64,000 nucleotides of DNA from Lucinisca nassula (Eukaryota; Mollusca; Bivalvia; Lucinida; Lucinidae), in the NCBI GenBank assembly GCA_963580285.1, contig OY757011.1:586501-650500 (forward strand). Reading direction: 5' to 3'. How positions within the stretch are numbered: position 1 is the stretch's first letter; every line of letters begins with the position of its first letter. Shown here piece by piece: positions 10,400 through 21,865 of this stretch. The position numbers and the translations under genes were made by a program. The notes under the pieces were generated by a model. It saw nothing but the letters and a program-made list of their open reading frames with translations, was not told the DNA's origin and ran no database searches.

Positions 10400-11350
10400 G
10401 TGCAGCATGTTAGAGTCTGTTCGTAGGCCATGTTACCATTCAGTTCCTCTTTTAAAGTGTTAATGTGACGCATTCGTCAAACAACAACGACATTATTAGC
10501 AGTCTTACTTGCTGGAACCAAAACATACTTTCCATAAAATTCTTGGATACCATGCTTCAAATGACGGAAAGTAGATTTAGGCTTAGGCAGAAGAAGATTA
10601 GTATCAAACCCGCATAGCTTCCGTATGCAATTTGCTAACCAGAGTAAGTGAGAATAAAATAGTTAAATTCCGCAGATTAGAAGCGCACGGACAGATTCTG
10701 GCATCATTCCTTCTCATTAAATACGGCTTTTGTGCATCTCAGTGCTTTTATAATTGAAGACATAGCTAGAAACTAAGTTTCCAATCTACGAGAGATAAAT
10801 TGAAGTTTGATTTGACGTCTTGGCATTACCAATGATTTTATTAAATATTTCTGGCGATATACGTTTGTTGATCGCTTTAATCATTTCAAATATGGTCTTT
10901 GACATGAGAGAATTATTCAACCAGCAAATCGAAGATTGCCTAAGGACTTGTTGGATTCAAGATTTAAACAAACGAGCCATGAAAGAGTTTAGAGATAAAT
11001 GACATATTTCCGAAAGATTGCACATGTGACTGCATGGCTTAGAAAACTTGTTACACACTGCATTAACATCTCTTTAAGTCACGTTTTAAGTAACAATATT
11101 GATGCCTAATGATACTTTTATAGACACATTCCACCGGAGAAGACATTTTACTTGTGTCATCCATGCTGCAAAGACTCTATTCATGGGCATATGCGTAATA
11201 CAATTATTACATCTATTATTTAAGTGCCGCCGGTAGGTTAAAGTCTAATTGTGCCTGTTCCCGGTCATATTCTGTATCTATGATATAGAATTTCAGCATT
11301 TTTTCACAGATTACATTTTCTGAATCCTTTTCATATTTCACATCTTATGT
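10400..11350. other. Unassigned DNA
   Basis: No repeat, RNA or convincing ORF recognised; the longest frame (10820-11002, plus) lacks an ATG start and resembles nothing I know. Confidence 0.4.
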
Positions 11351-11356
11351 TTAAAA

Positions 11357-13104
11357 AAATAGAAGTGGAGGCAATGATCAGGAATCGATACAATTAACCC
11401 ACAGCTCCCATCAGAGACACCAAAGGAAAAGAAACACAAATATGAAACAACAGACCCTAATGGAAACATTAATAGCGGAGAGCCAAAAGGACAGTTACTT
11501 TCCCACAAAATGGCCAATAGTCTATCAAAAACAAAATAATATAAGCGACACAAACACCCAAATACAATCATAACAAAAATAAACCGCGACAGAAGACCCG
11601 CCTTGGAACGATTAGCGGATACGAATTCCACTGGAGGGCTTAAATCGATTTTACGTGGCCACAATCCTCGCACTTACTTCCGTCTCTACTAAGACAAATT
11701 AATTTTTTTCAGTCCGCATGAAGGCCTCCTAACTCATCAGTGCAACATCTCCGCGAACACAAAATCATACAACCCCAGAGATGAAACAACGGTGAGGACT
11801 CGACAGCAAGAAACCACTGAACTGCTGGAGCAAATGAAAACCAACGGTTAGACTCCGATGGGCCCGACCAGAGACAGAGCATCAGGTACAAATCAATTTA
11901 AGCCTTTACGCTGGAACCGTCATAGGATCTGAGGCCTGACCCACCGGCGTGCAATAACAGAGGGAAGTAAAGTTGTCAACCGTGATAGGGTTAACTCTCA
12001 TGCATGCAGTCTGTCGTATAACATTTATGTTGTACCCAATCTTTTTATATCGAATAATGGTTTTACGAAATTGGGTGCTGAAGTCATTGCGGTTATATAT
12101 TTTTCTGAATGTATATACTAAGTCACCATAAAATGCGGGTTCCGATAGACCTTGTTGCAGAATAGATTTAAGTCCAATTTTGAAATTAAATCAGAATGAC
12201 GTCTATACAATTTTGAAAAGGCTTTGCGTAGTTTATGGTATCGATAACCCTGATTAAGAAGTTTAGCCGTTAACAATTTATTTCGAGTGTTGAAGTCAGT
12301 TACATGACTACACACTCTGGCAAGACGAATTAATTGCGAAATATAAACGCCATAGGATGGCGCACGAGGAACATCACCGTCCAAAAAATGAAAATTTACA
12401 GTGTCAAAATCAAAATCATCGCGTTTATAATAAATTTTGCAAGAAACGAACCCATCTGCAATAGATATATGTAAATCCATAAACGGGGCCTCGGTATCAG
12501 AAGATTTTGCTTTATTTAACTGAAGTATGGGGGGGGGGGTGGGTAATTTTAACTGATCAAACCATCTAAACGGGTATTATCAATTTTTAATAAATCACCC
12601 AAATATCTAGAAGTCGAGCTATAAGCTTCAATGATTTAAGACTAGTTTTCAGCAGAAAGGGACATCACGAAGTTTCTCTCGTAACAAAACAAAAACAGAT
12701 CAGCAACAAGTGGAGCGCAATTCGTCCCCATTTGAATACCCACAACTTGTCTAAATAACTTAGTACCAAATCTTATATAAATATTGTCATGTAGATGGTG
12801 AGAGCTTCACACACTTTCTGACATGACCATACAGTGTAATTTTTATGCTCTTCAGAAGTGAAAAAAGCATTTCTGACATTACATGCAAGATAGAGGGAGT
12901 CTTCACTATGAAATGTCCATTCAATTAAATCATTAAGTTTTTCTTTTATAAGATTATAAGGAAGTGAAGTGTAAAGGGTGGAAAGATCATAAGCAGACAG
13001 ACTTGAAGCACGAAAACGCCTGGATTTCAATTTATTTAAAACTTCGTTAGCATTTTTTATAGACCAAACCAGATTTCTACCTGATCTTTCGAAGAGTATG
13101 TATT
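11357..13104 (-). pseudogene. RT-el, long copy with most of the RT domain
   Basis: From its 3' end (AAATAGAAGTGGAGGC, A type) it spans the 3' region and then RT. 12118-12480 encodes 120 codons (SCKIYYKRDDFDFDTVNFHF.., RAPSYGVYISQLIRLARV, KLLNQGYRYHKLRKAFSK). 12773-13030 encodes the RT N-terminal part (LSAYDLSTLYTSLPYNLIKE, NVRNAFFTSEEHKNYT). Between them, stops and shifts break the catalytic region; an NCAP box is recognisable near 12700. An enzyme of this family would copy element RNA into DNA. The copy ends against LINE sequence at 13105. Confidence 0.8.
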
Positions 13105-13674
13105 ATTAACGCGACTGCGCGTTGGCCATGCAAGAGTTGCTCATTCTTTAATTTTAAATGGTGATGATAGGCCTTCTTGTGAGGGCTGTGGTCGGCCGTT
13201 TGCTGTTGGGCATGTCTTGATTGAATGTGTGGACTTCTCACCGTCCCGTGGGAGCCTCCGTTGTGTAGTGGTTATACTACTCGCCTTGTGGACCAGGGAT
13301 CACAGGATTGATCCCGGGCTTCTCCAGACTTTCGGATGAGACTGTGAACCGAGGTCCCGTCTCCGTGTGACATTAGCTGTTGGTGAGACTTGGGACTCGG
13401 GCGCTCACTCACTTCACCGTCCCGTAACTTATACTTCAAAGCTGACTATTTGCAACAATTCATTTAAGAAGTACCTGTTGACAATATTATCTTATTCTTA
13501 AAAGAAGTTGGACTTTTTCGTAAGATTTAAGTTTGTTTCAGATTTTTTTTACAGTATCATTCTGACTTTTTTTTATTTTTCTAATATACTCATAATCCTA
13601 CATAACCGTTTGATCATGAACCGATTGACGCTTATGACCTATAAAGAGGGTTGACGTGTCGCTTAACACGAAAT

Positions 13675-13700
<26 letters not shown>
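13105..13700 (+). pseudogene. LINE ORF2 C-terminus and 3' tail
   Basis: 13112-13240 reads RLRVGHARVAHSLILNGDD then CEGCGRPFAVGHVLIECVDF: the post-RNase H end with a CxxC..H..C knuckle seen in I/Jockey-type LINEs. After an inserted SINE the frame resumes at 13426 (NLYFKADYLQQFI, VDNIILFLKEVGLF). The 3' tail is GTGTCGCTTAACACGAAATC followed by an ATC repeat to about 13695. Stops make it non-functional. Confidence 0.75.
13250..13414 (+). mobile_element. S3 tRNA-derived SINE with 11-bp target duplication
   Basis: The head GTGTAGTGGTTATACTAC (A box) and GATTGATCCCGGGC (B box) are tRNA-like. The body is TCTCCAGACTTTCGG.. to ..GCGCTCACTCACTT. CACCGTCCCGT flanks it at 13239-13249 and 13415-13425. 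The host is the LINE frame, which resumes cleanly after it. Confidence 0.88.
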
Positions 13701-13705
<5 letters not shown>

Positions 13706-13714
13706 AGCGGCAAT

Positions 13715-14110
13715 CAAACCTTGTGACTTACGTATATTACCACCGCTAGAAAATGCAGGCACCGACCTTAAAAATATTCAAAAACATGAAACCGCCGAAG
13801 TTCCATCTTGGTGTATTAAACACCTTCTATTCGGTTTGACTTACATCCACAACTTAAACAAAACTTTCAGATACTCCAGTCACGTTTCTATGTTTAACAG
13901 CAAGTCTATACTGATGGTTCCAAAGAGGGAGATCGGGTTTGTCGTGCGAATGTTTCTAAAGTTACGCACCAAACCTTGCGCCTTCCAGATGTTTAGTCTA
14001 TTATTACAGCTGAAGCCAAAGCAGAGGGCCTAGCTCTAAATTTTGTCAGTTCATCAACAATTCAAAAAGCAATTGCATCTTCTGATTCACTGTCTGTGCT
14101 TAAGGCTTTA
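13715..14110 (+). pseudogene. LINE RNase H fragment
   Basis: 13907-14110 reads, with one stop, YTDGSKEGDRVCRA.., TAEAKAEGLALNF and SDSLSVLKAL. These are the D (TDG), E (AEA) and D (SDS) positions of RNase H as found in LINEs of the I/Jockey group. Upstream sequence fits the linker before this domain. It lies after, not before, the LINE C-terminus at 13112, so it is a separate fragment. A 125-codon frame over this stretch (13656-14033) is a shadow that also crosses TCA/GCA runs. Confidence 0.75.
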
Positions 14111-14129
14111 AGTCTAATTGTCTCTTTCG

Positions 14130-14528
14130 GAGTCTAATTGTTGGTTTTCTTTTGCTCCAGCACTTCAGTGTTTTCTTGCTGTCGAGTTCTCAACGTTGTT
14201 TTATCTCTGTGGTTGTTTTATTTTTTTTGTGTTCACGGAGATGTTGCACTGATGAGTTAGGAGGCTATCATGCAGACTGAACAAATAATGTGTCTAAATC
14301 GCGACGGAAGTAAGGGCGAGGATGGTGGCCACGTAAATCGATTTAAGCCCCCCCCCCCCCCCCTCATGGAATTTGTTTCACTGACCGTTCCATTTTGTTT
14401 CCGGATAACCCCTCCTACATTTAACATCCGATGATGCCGATACTTTACATACAGTAACCCATGATACGGACAGGGAGCTGTGGGTTAATTGACTCGATTC
14501 CTGATCATTGCTTACACTTCTGTTTTGT
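14130..14528 (+). mobile_element. RT-el 3' region (A type) carrying a TR-III monomer
   Basis: CGGAGTCTAATTGTTGG.. to ..GATCATTGCTTACACTTCTG. The stretch 14392-14470 is replaced by foreign sequence. Confidence 0.75.
14392..14470 (+). repeat. Single TR-III monomer fragment
   Basis: TTTTGTTTCCGGATAACCCC, CATCCGATGATGCCG and TTTACATACAGTAACCCATG match the ~155-bp monomers of the TR-III array at 55.3-57.0 kb, here as a lone piece inside RT-el. Confidence 0.75.
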
Positions 14529-14530
14529 AG

Positions 14531-15002
14531 AGCATGTACTTGTCATGCCTATCCAATGAAAAGGAGCCTTTATAAGCAAAAGGTAAAACATTAATCCAAT
14601 AATGTAAAATCTCATATCTTTAGGTTTTCTTAAACAACATCAACACAACTTTATTTTACAATATATTAAAAAACTTTATAATCATCAGTTTCTCTGCCAT
14701 AATCTGATGTATATCATAGAAGGATTGCACCTTGTAAAAGTTGAGAAAGAATCATTTAAATATGACCACTGTCCTAAGGATTGCACCTTGTTAAAGTTGA
14801 GATATAACCACTGTCCTTAGGTGTAGTATATCCTCAAGCTATCGAAATATACATTTAAATTGAAGAAACATACATCGTTTGGTTTTAACATATTTATTAT
14901 AGAAGTAACATCATTACAATGTGAGACAAGTACATTCAGATTGGGATTAGAAAGAAAACTACATCGTTTGAATTCAAATATGTTCATGCAAGTTTACCGC
15001 CT
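14531..15002. repeat. Unassigned DNA with a short direct duplication
   Basis: GGATTGCACCTTGTAAAAG.. ATGACCACTGTCCTAA at about 14724-14775 is repeated at 14776-14820. Nothing else recognised. Confidence 0.5.
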
Positions 15003-15280
15003 CATCACATGAACAAGTCCGTGAAATGAACACCCCCTTAAATCCCACTTTATATAGTGAAAACTTGGGTTTACGGGGGTACATATTATTTTCCTGATTT
15101 CTGCCCCGAGACATAGTTTGTGGGTACTCGTTAGAACCACCTAAATGAGGCGGTTCTAACGAGCACCCACAACCTATGTTTGAAGTAAAAATAACAAAAA
15201 TATCACATATTTTCAACAGAAAAGTAGCCATTTTGGAGATGTGAAAAATGCACTATGCGCACGGGTGTGATTTCGTAATG
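15003..15280. mobile_element. FB2 palindromic MITE
   Basis: It starts CATCACATGAACAAGTCCG and ends GGGTGTGATTTCGTAATG. Inner arms GGGTTTACGGGGGTACAT and the core ACTCGTTAGAACCACC/GGCGGTTCTAACGAG are present. Non-coding. Confidence 0.8.
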
Positions 15281-15284
15281 TTGT

Positions 15285-15960
15285 TCAAAACAAATAAAGC
15301 ACTATCTTCAACCCTCAGCATGTCATTATACAACACATGGGAAGCATGTGTCGTACTAACATTTTCATTGATATCTTAAGACAATTAAATTTTAGGCATC
15401 CAGTCCTTTTTCTACATGTCTATAAAATCATACAGGTTGTCATTGGAAACAAAGAATGCATACAAAAGAATGAAAATTGAGAATCTAATATTCTTGGACA
15501 GGCTATTTTCGCCCAGTTATGACTAATTAGTATTCCTCGTATTAAATTTTAACCCATTTCATGCAAAAAACCGCTAAATGGGTACCATGGCAAACAGCTT
15601 AGGCCCGGGTCGGACGCCACAGAACGCGGCGTCTCATCAGGGTCTATAATGTTTGCTAAAATAATTTTCGGTAAAAAATAATTAAAACATAAATAGGCCT
15701 GACACGATTGGACTTGTCCACTATATAACTGTGTAAGAATCCACCAGTATAGAATGGGTTAAAATCCGGAATGGACTGGATAACTCCAAAAGGATTGAAA
15801 CTGTACTCTGTAAAATTCTGACGGCTATGAACGTATCCCTTTAGCACAGACATACTTTCAACGTCGTCTAAATTTTATAAACAACCATAACTTCCCTCTT
15901 TACCATTTAACTGTTATACACGGTACATTATTCGTTCGATAACATTATTTACTGTTTATG
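15285..15960. other. Unassigned DNA
   Basis: No repeat or gene recognised. Confidence 0.4.
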
Positions 15961-15962
15961 TT

Positions 15963-16240
15963 TGATTGTTTGTTTGATTTGAAGTTTAACGTCCCCGTCA
16001 ACACTGTATAGGTGTTTTTGGAGACGTTGCTTCCAATTTGTGGGACTTTTACCCGACACTGAGATGAAATGACATCGCCCAATGAAACCAAAGCATGGAC
16101 GGTCCGACTCGCGCCGCTTTGCCTGTGCAGGCTTAGATCCTCTAAGCGGTTAACCAGAACTTGTGTGCGGTCGGTTTCAGCTCTGCGTTGAAGCAGCATG
16201 CAGCCCATCAACTCCTTCAAGCCCCGTTGGGCGGTGGCTG
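15963..16240 (-). mobile_element. S1 SINE
   Basis: Tail complement TTTGTTTGATTTGAAG at the left, head complement GCCCCGTTGGGCGGTGGC at the right. No clear target duplication seen; somewhat diverged. Confidence 0.8.
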
Positions 16241-16961
16241 TACGGTTTGTGTAGTAGCAAGAAACTAGTAGTAAAAAGTATATAATGTTAAGGCATCAAG
16301 TAACGGCACAATGCGCGATATCGCATTGATTTGGAATAATCATTCTAGACCTTCTTATCACATAAATAAACAAATTGAAATAGACTCACGAAAATCAATC
16401 GTCCACGACTGGGAATCTAACCACGGAACTGCCTGGAAACACTAGATCCGTCATAGACGACCGCTTTTTATGTGTTAATTTCTATTTGTTATTTCAATTT
16501 CCTGCGTCGAGCTTCCCTATGCAGCCTACTCGTTTGGTTTGGTCTTACAGCTCAATGCGATAAATAGCATATTAAGAGCCCAAACAAATAACGTCTCTAA
16601 ATTATCAATTATGGTGTTAAACTTTTCAATGTTAGCCCTCATCTGGCTGAACACGGGAGCCCAACCTGTGCAAACTGCGTAGATCAAGATCGGAGAATCC
16701 AAGGATCAATATGTAGTTTGTCATGTAGTTTGTAAATTGAATGATTATATTATATCAAGTATTTTGATTGACAGTAAGACACGTGTGTAGATAAATTAAT
16801 GTATTCAGCAGGAAAAGTACTGAGCTTGGCGCACGATGTCGGAAGGCCGCAGTGTTCTAATAGATAGTATGTCTGTCGGAGATTCCCGGTCGGGGAAGAC
16901 AGAAGTTGAGCGTCGATTTCTATCCGTTTAATCAACTCTCTGCATCCTGCGTCCCGAATGT
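16241..16961. other. Unassigned DNA
   Basis: The minus strand near 16400-16470 has a B-box-like GGTTAGATTCCC but no matching A box. Otherwise nothing recognised. Confidence 0.35.
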
Positions 16962-16975
16962 CTCCATATGTATGT

Positions 16976-17309
16976 GTGTGTGGGTGAATTCGGGTTTAAC
17001 GTCGCTTTCAACAATTTTTCATTCATATCACGACGGTGTCTGGTTGCGACAGGGAGCTCAATGCTCATTTGTATATTGCTGCCTTACTGAAGTATCATGT
17101 CCCAGACACATTACATGATACCACACCCAGTCGCATTATCCTGACACTGGGTCGACCAGTCCTAGCTCTAACCCGTAAATCTGAGTGCCAAGCGAGGAGC
17201 AGCTAGTACCATTCTTAACGACTTTGGTATGTCGCGGCCCGGGATCGAACCCGTGACCTCCCGTTCCTCGGAGCGGACACTCTACCAACTGAGCTATCGG
17301 GGCCGGTGC
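16976..17309 (-). mobile_element. S2 tRNA-derived SINE with 14-bp target duplication
   Basis: The minus strand starts GGCCCCGATAGCTCAGTTGG (A box), then CACGGGTTCGATCCCGGG (B box), a ~250 bp body, and ends GCGACGTTAAACCCG plus a CA-rich tail. CTCCATATGTATGT (16962-16975) and CTCCATATGCATGT (17310-17323) flank it. The tRNA fold has stem mismatches, so it is a SINE head, not a tRNA gene. The 76-codon minus frame 17136-17366 is a translation of this SINE. Confidence 0.88.
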
Positions 17310-17367
17310 CTCCATATGCATGTCGCCATATACATATAGAGACGGAAGGCAATGACCTGGAATCATA

Positions 17368-17938
17368 TTGTGGCCACTTAAAAATCGATTTAAGAGCTCC
17401 GTAAAAACACTTTTAATGTTGCTTCCATGACGGTTCTGTTTTATAGTTTATTATTGTTATAGTTCGTCTTTGCATGTATGTATTGCTAATATCTTTTTAC
17501 TTTGATTAGCCTGTTGGCCATTTTGTATGTTTGCTTTCCGCTTCTGACGTTTTTATTACATTCCGCAAACACGCCTATACAAATATATTTGCCACCTTTA
17601 TCGCCGAAAAAATGAAAATTTTAGGATGAAAATTTGTGATATTTTTCTTATTTCTTCTCAAAATATAGATTATGGGCACTCGTTAGAACCGCCTCATCGA
17701 CGCGGTTCTAACGAGTACCCACAATCTCTATTTTAGAGCAGAAATATGAAAAATAAGGTATACCCCCGGAAACCCCAGTTTTACTATGTAAAAGTGGGGT
17801 TCAAGGGGGTCAAAATTATATAGGCGTGTATTTGTGATGTATGTCGAAGTTACTTAATGGTTGTGCATCTTTCCATTGTGTGTCTTGGATGGGAAATGTG
17901 AGGTAATTATAACGATTCCTGACAATTGCCTTCTATTT
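17368..17938 (+). mobile_element. RT-el 3' region split by FB1
   Basis: GTGGCCACTTAAAAATCG.. before and ..ACGATTCCTGACAATTGCC after the MITE at 17559-17839. Diverged. Confidence 0.7.
17559..17839. mobile_element. FB1 palindromic MITE, near-complete (281 bp)
   Basis: Ends are CATTCCGCAAACACGCC and GCGTGTATTTGTGATG. Arms of about 60 bp meet at the core CTCGTTAGAACCGCCTC-ATCGACG-CGGTTCTAACGAG. It is inserted in RT-el after TTTTTATTA with no visible target duplication. Confidence 0.88.
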
Positions 17939-18065
17939 TACCAATAAGGCCTTATCAGTGACCCTCAAATAGTTTTTAAACTTCGGCAGTAGAATCAATG
18001 AACCCAAAGACTCTATCATAGTTCTACAATTGAACTCTTCAATAAAATAATGCCAAAATACATAC
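17938..18065 (-). mobile_element. Retrozyme relic
   Basis: The minus strand reads GAGGGTCACTGATAAGGCC: a hammerhead core with G8 changed to A, plus body pieces (GATTCTACTGCCGAAG). Confidence 0.5.
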
Positions 18066-18530
18066 TCATTTGGTTCGGAACTTCTTTAAAGTAGTATTAT
18101 TATTAACGTTCTGTGGCTTTGTTTTAAGACAAACAACAATTTTCAATTAAACTATTACATTTATCATTCTTCCTGTATGAAACTGAAGTCTGTGATATTG
18201 GAGTCTAAAAGGAAGCAAATTATGTGCGCCATTAAAGCCAACAGATATAACATGCAATTTGATTTATGACCAAACTTAATTAAAGAAGATTGATTATTAT
18301 TTCGCCATTTTTGGAGAACAAAAGGAAACCGATTTCAAACAACCAACGCTAGAAATGCCAGAGGGCGTGTGCAATGTTGCAAAATCCATTATTGCAAATA
18401 AAAAGTATTACTCGATTAGCAGTTTTCGTAAGATGATATATTTATATTTTGCTTTCTACACAAACATATAGAAATATATGCATGCTCAGGAAAAGCTACA
18501 AACAAAGATTACAGCCTACCAATATCACTA
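18066..18530. other. Unassigned DNA
   Basis: No feature recognised before the minisatellite. Confidence 0.4.
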
Positions 18531-19517
18531 TGAGGAAGTGTAACTAAGAGGAAGTGTAACTAAGAGGAGGTGTAACTAAGAGGAGGTGTAACTAAGAGCA
18601 AGTGTAACTAAGATGAAGTGTAACTAAGATGAAGTGTAACTAAGAGGAAGTGTAACTAAGAGTAAGTGTTACTAAGAGGAAGTGTAACTAAGATGAAGTG
18701 TAACTACTAACAGGAAGTGTTACTAAGAGGAAGTGTAACTAAGAGGAAGTGTAACTAAGAGGAATTGTAACTAAGAGTAAGTGTTACTAAGAGGAAGTGT
18801 AACTAAGAGGAAGTGTAACTAAGAGGAAGTGTAACTAAGATGAAGTGTAACTACTAACAGGAAGTGTTACTAAGAGGAAGTGTAACTAAGGGGAAGTGTA
18901 ACTAAGAGTAAGTGTAACTAAGAGAAAGTGTAACTAAGAGGAAGTGTAACTACTAAGAGGAAATGTAACTAAGAGGAATTGTAACTAAGAGTAAGTGTTA
19001 CTAAGAGGAAGTGTAACTAAGAGGAAGTGTAACTACTAAGAGGAAGTGTAACTAAGAGGAAGTGTAACTAAGAGAGGAAGTGTAACTACTAAGAGGAAGT
19101 GTAACTAAGAGGAAGTGTAACTAAGAGAGGAAGTATAACTAAGAGGAAGTGTTACTAAGAGAGGAAGTGTAACTAAGAGGAAGTGTAACTAAGAGGAAGT
19201 GTAGCTAAGAGGAAGTGTTACTAAGAGGAAGTGTAACTAAGAGGAAGTGTAACTAAGAGAGGAAGTGTAACTAAGAGGAAGTGTAACTAAGGGGAAGTGT
19301 AACTAAGAGGAAGTGTAACTACTTCGAGGAAGTGTAACTAAGAGGAAGTGTAACTAAGAGGAAGTGTAACTAAGGGTAAGTGTAACTAAGAGGAAGTGTA
19401 ACTAAGAGGAAGTGTAACTAAGAGGAAGTGTAACTAAGGGTAAGTGTAACTAAGAGGAAGTGTAACTAAGAGGAAGTGTAACTAAGGGTAAGTGTAACTA
19501 AGAGGAAGTGTAACTAA
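18531..19517. repeat. 16-bp minisatellite, about 60 copies
   Basis: The unit is GTGTAACTAAGAGGAA (16 bp) repeated for 987 bp. Variants include AAGATGAA, AAGAGTAA and a longer GTGTAACTACTAAGAGG unit that recurs in blocks, suggesting higher-order duplication. It ends 29 bp before an FB2 MITE. Confidence 0.95.
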
Positions 19518-19546
19518 AATTGAAGAAAATAAAAGCAGGAAATAAA

Positions 19547-19825
19547 CATTACGATAACTCACACGTGCGAAATAGTGCATTTTTCACATCTCCAAAATGG
19601 CCATTTTTCTAATGACAATTTGTGATATTTTTCTTATAAATACTGCAAACATAGTTTGTGGGTGCTCGTAAGAACCGCCTCATTGAGGCGGTTCTAACGA
19701 GTACCCACAACTTATGTCTTGGAGCAAAAATAAGAAAAATGATGTGTTGCCCCGTAAACCCCAGTTTTCTCTGTATAAAGTGGAATATAGGGGGGTCTTC
19801 ATTTCACGGACTTGTTCACGCGATG
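19547..19825. mobile_element. FB2 palindromic MITE
   Basis: CATTACGATAACTCACACGTGC at the left, ACTTGTTCACGCGATG at the right. The core TAAGAACCGCCTCATTGAGG and its complement are well kept. Opposite orientation to the copy at 15003. Confidence 0.85.
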
Positions 19826-19984
19826 CGAATCAAAAAACATCACTGCAACCAGCTCCCTCTTTTCCAAAAGAGATGATCGTGGTGCAACAAGCACATGTAC
19901 TAAAAATGAACAAATAAAAATAGTTATAATAATAATAATGCACAACCATAAACGCATAAAACATGAAGCACAGGGAAATATAAG

Positions 19985-20312
19985 ACATCAATAAGATATT
20001 TAAAACAATCAACCCACAGCTCCCATCAGAGACACAAAGGGAAAGAAGCACAAACATGAAACAACAGACCCTAATAGAAACATCAACAGCGGAAAGCCAA
20101 AAGGACAGTTTCTTTCCCACAAAATGGACAATTGGCTATCCAAAGCAAAACAATACAAGCGATACACACACTCAAAGGCAAACAATAACAAAAATAAACC
20201 ACGACAGAAGAACCGCCTTGGAAAGCTCAGTGTAACGAATTCCACTGGGGACTCAAATTGATTTGACGTGGCCACAATCCTTGCCCTTACTTCCGTCGTG
20301 CTTTAGACAAAT
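19985..20312 (-). mobile_element. RT-el 3' region
   Basis: CCACAGCTCCCATCAGAGAC.. to ..CTTACTTCCGTCGTGC. Sequence to its right (AATGTCATTGAAAGCAGAG..) matches that right of the copy at 35247-35598, so the two copies share a longer common unit. Confidence 0.7.
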
Positions 20313-20410
20313 AATGTCATTGAAAGCAGAGATGTCGTTTATAGCATGCATTTAACGAAAACAAGAGTAATTCTGAACCTGCTCCCCTGAAACTTTATGG
20401 ACTACTATTT

Positions 20411-20690
20411 TTGCAGCTCGGAGTGCGTTTGGGGCCCACGATATTTTGCAGGGTTGTATTACCGGGTTTTTCCCGGAGTGAGCCTAGTTGGGGTCTGAAT
20501 CCAGAAAATTCTATTTTAAGCCCCTGTGGAGTTGGGATCCATAATAAGATAAAGGGCTGTACTACAGGGTTTTCCCGGCGTGTGCCTAGCTGGGGCTGAA
20601 CCCAGAACAATATTTTTGGCGTATTTAACCGGGGTCTATCCGGGTGCCTAGCTGGGGCTCCGAACCCAGATTATGTTTTAGTCACTATTT
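20411..20690. repeat. Degenerate tandem repeat, about three units
   Basis: Blocks like GGGTTTTTCCCGGAGTG.. and CCTAGTTGGGGTCTGAATCC recur near 20462, 20567 and 20630. Related sequence occurs at 29290-29396. Confidence 0.65.
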
Positions 20691-20699
20691 TACCGGAGT

Positions 20700-21520
20700 T
20701 TAGCCGAAGACACACAATGTTTGCCCCCCTCCTTTCCACTCTGAAGATGTTGAAAGTATGAATTTACTAGCAATACATCTGTCCCTAGGAGAAAACGCTT
20801 GTGTAGCGTCCAGAGACTTGTCAAATCATGATTGAGAAGGGTGCTGAGTTCTGTTGAATATGAGCCACTTGCATGCTTACTTAGACTAATTGCAGCCATA
20901 TACATGATCCTGTCGTGAGAAATCTGCATGATTATAACGTTCATACACATAAATGACTGTGCGACTAATTTGCCTGCTTGTTCACCAGAGCTTTTCTTAT
21001 TATCAAAGGCTATCGATGATATTAAAAGTAACGACCTAGATTATCCGTGGGTCATTAGGTTATTTATCTGCGTTCAAGTACTAAACAGGCTGATCATCCT
21101 GCCCAATGTTTAAGATTGGATAGAGAGAGATCGAACATTTACGCTCATATGAGAATCTATGTTTGTGAGTTTTTTTGCGAAACATTTCTCTGAAATACAT
21201 GTTTTACCTAAAATATAGCAATTTTCGTCATTTAGCGTTTAGAGACGAATTTGATGTCTCGTTCCTTCTTTTTTCTCAGATGCAATGCGTTTTATTTCTT
21301 TTAAAAATCCCTGCATTAAAGACAAACAAAGACAACGGGAATGTTAATTTATTTTTTATGTGCTATGTCCAGATAACTCTTGAAATCCCATTACAGTTGT
21401 GACTACAATTTTCTAATCTATGTTCATCACATCCCGTGAACAATTTCAGGTGCTTGATATTTTAATTAGGTATGGCCCTAGCAAGTCAGCAAGGTTTCTA
21501 ATTCTTCTTTACTACCCTGG
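20700..21520. other. Unassigned DNA
   Basis: No repeat, RNA or convincing ORF recognised. Confidence 0.4.
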
Positions 21521-21523
21521 AGA

Positions 21524-21748
21524 CATCACGATAACACATCCGTGTGATATCGTGCATCTTTTCATACCTCGAAAAAGGTAATTTCTCTGCTGAAAATTTG
21601 TAATATTTTTCTTATTTATACGCCAAGACATAGGTTGTGGGTACTCGAAATAAAGACAATGATGTTTAACCTCGTAGACTCCGGGTTTTTCTATATAAAG
21701 TGAGGTTTAAGGGGTCTTTGTTTCACGGAATTGTTCTTATGATTGATG
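21524..21748. mobile_element. FB2 MITE lacking half its core
   Basis: CATCACGATAACACATCCGTG .. to ..TTGTTCTTATGATTGATG. The right core arm is deleted (GGGTACTCGAAATAAAGAC). Confidence 0.7.
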
Positions 21749-21799
21749 CGATGGTTTTGTTATTTTCGTAAGATCTACATTGTAGTGATATTATTCACA

Positions 21800-21865
21800 T
21801 TACGAGAACACGCCTATTCAAATATATTGACAGATTTACTACCAGTAATATGAATTTTCAGATAC
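21800..21865. mobile_element. FB1 left end, cut by RT-el
   Basis: ACATTACGAGAACACGCC.. then ATATGAATTTTCAGAT before RT-el begins. A matching TTTTTCTTATTTCTG piece reappears at 23695-23709, so this MITE is probably the outermost host of the stack to its right. Confidence 0.55.

Noticed and set aside
11338..11673. 111-codon minus frame reading ..RKIDLSPPVEFVS..
   Set aside because: Recurs as translation of the non-coding RT-el 3' region in many copies, in shifting frames.
13656..14033. 125-codon protein with serine and alanine runs
   Set aside because: It crosses the TCA/GCA tail of one LINE and reads the RNase H of another out of frame.
16390..16480. Possible further tRNA-derived SINE
   Set aside because: Only a B-box-like word; no A box, second copy or flanking duplication.
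17230..17309. tRNA gene on the minus strand
   Set aside because: A and B boxes are good, but stems mispair and the sequence continues into a SINE body with flanking duplications.
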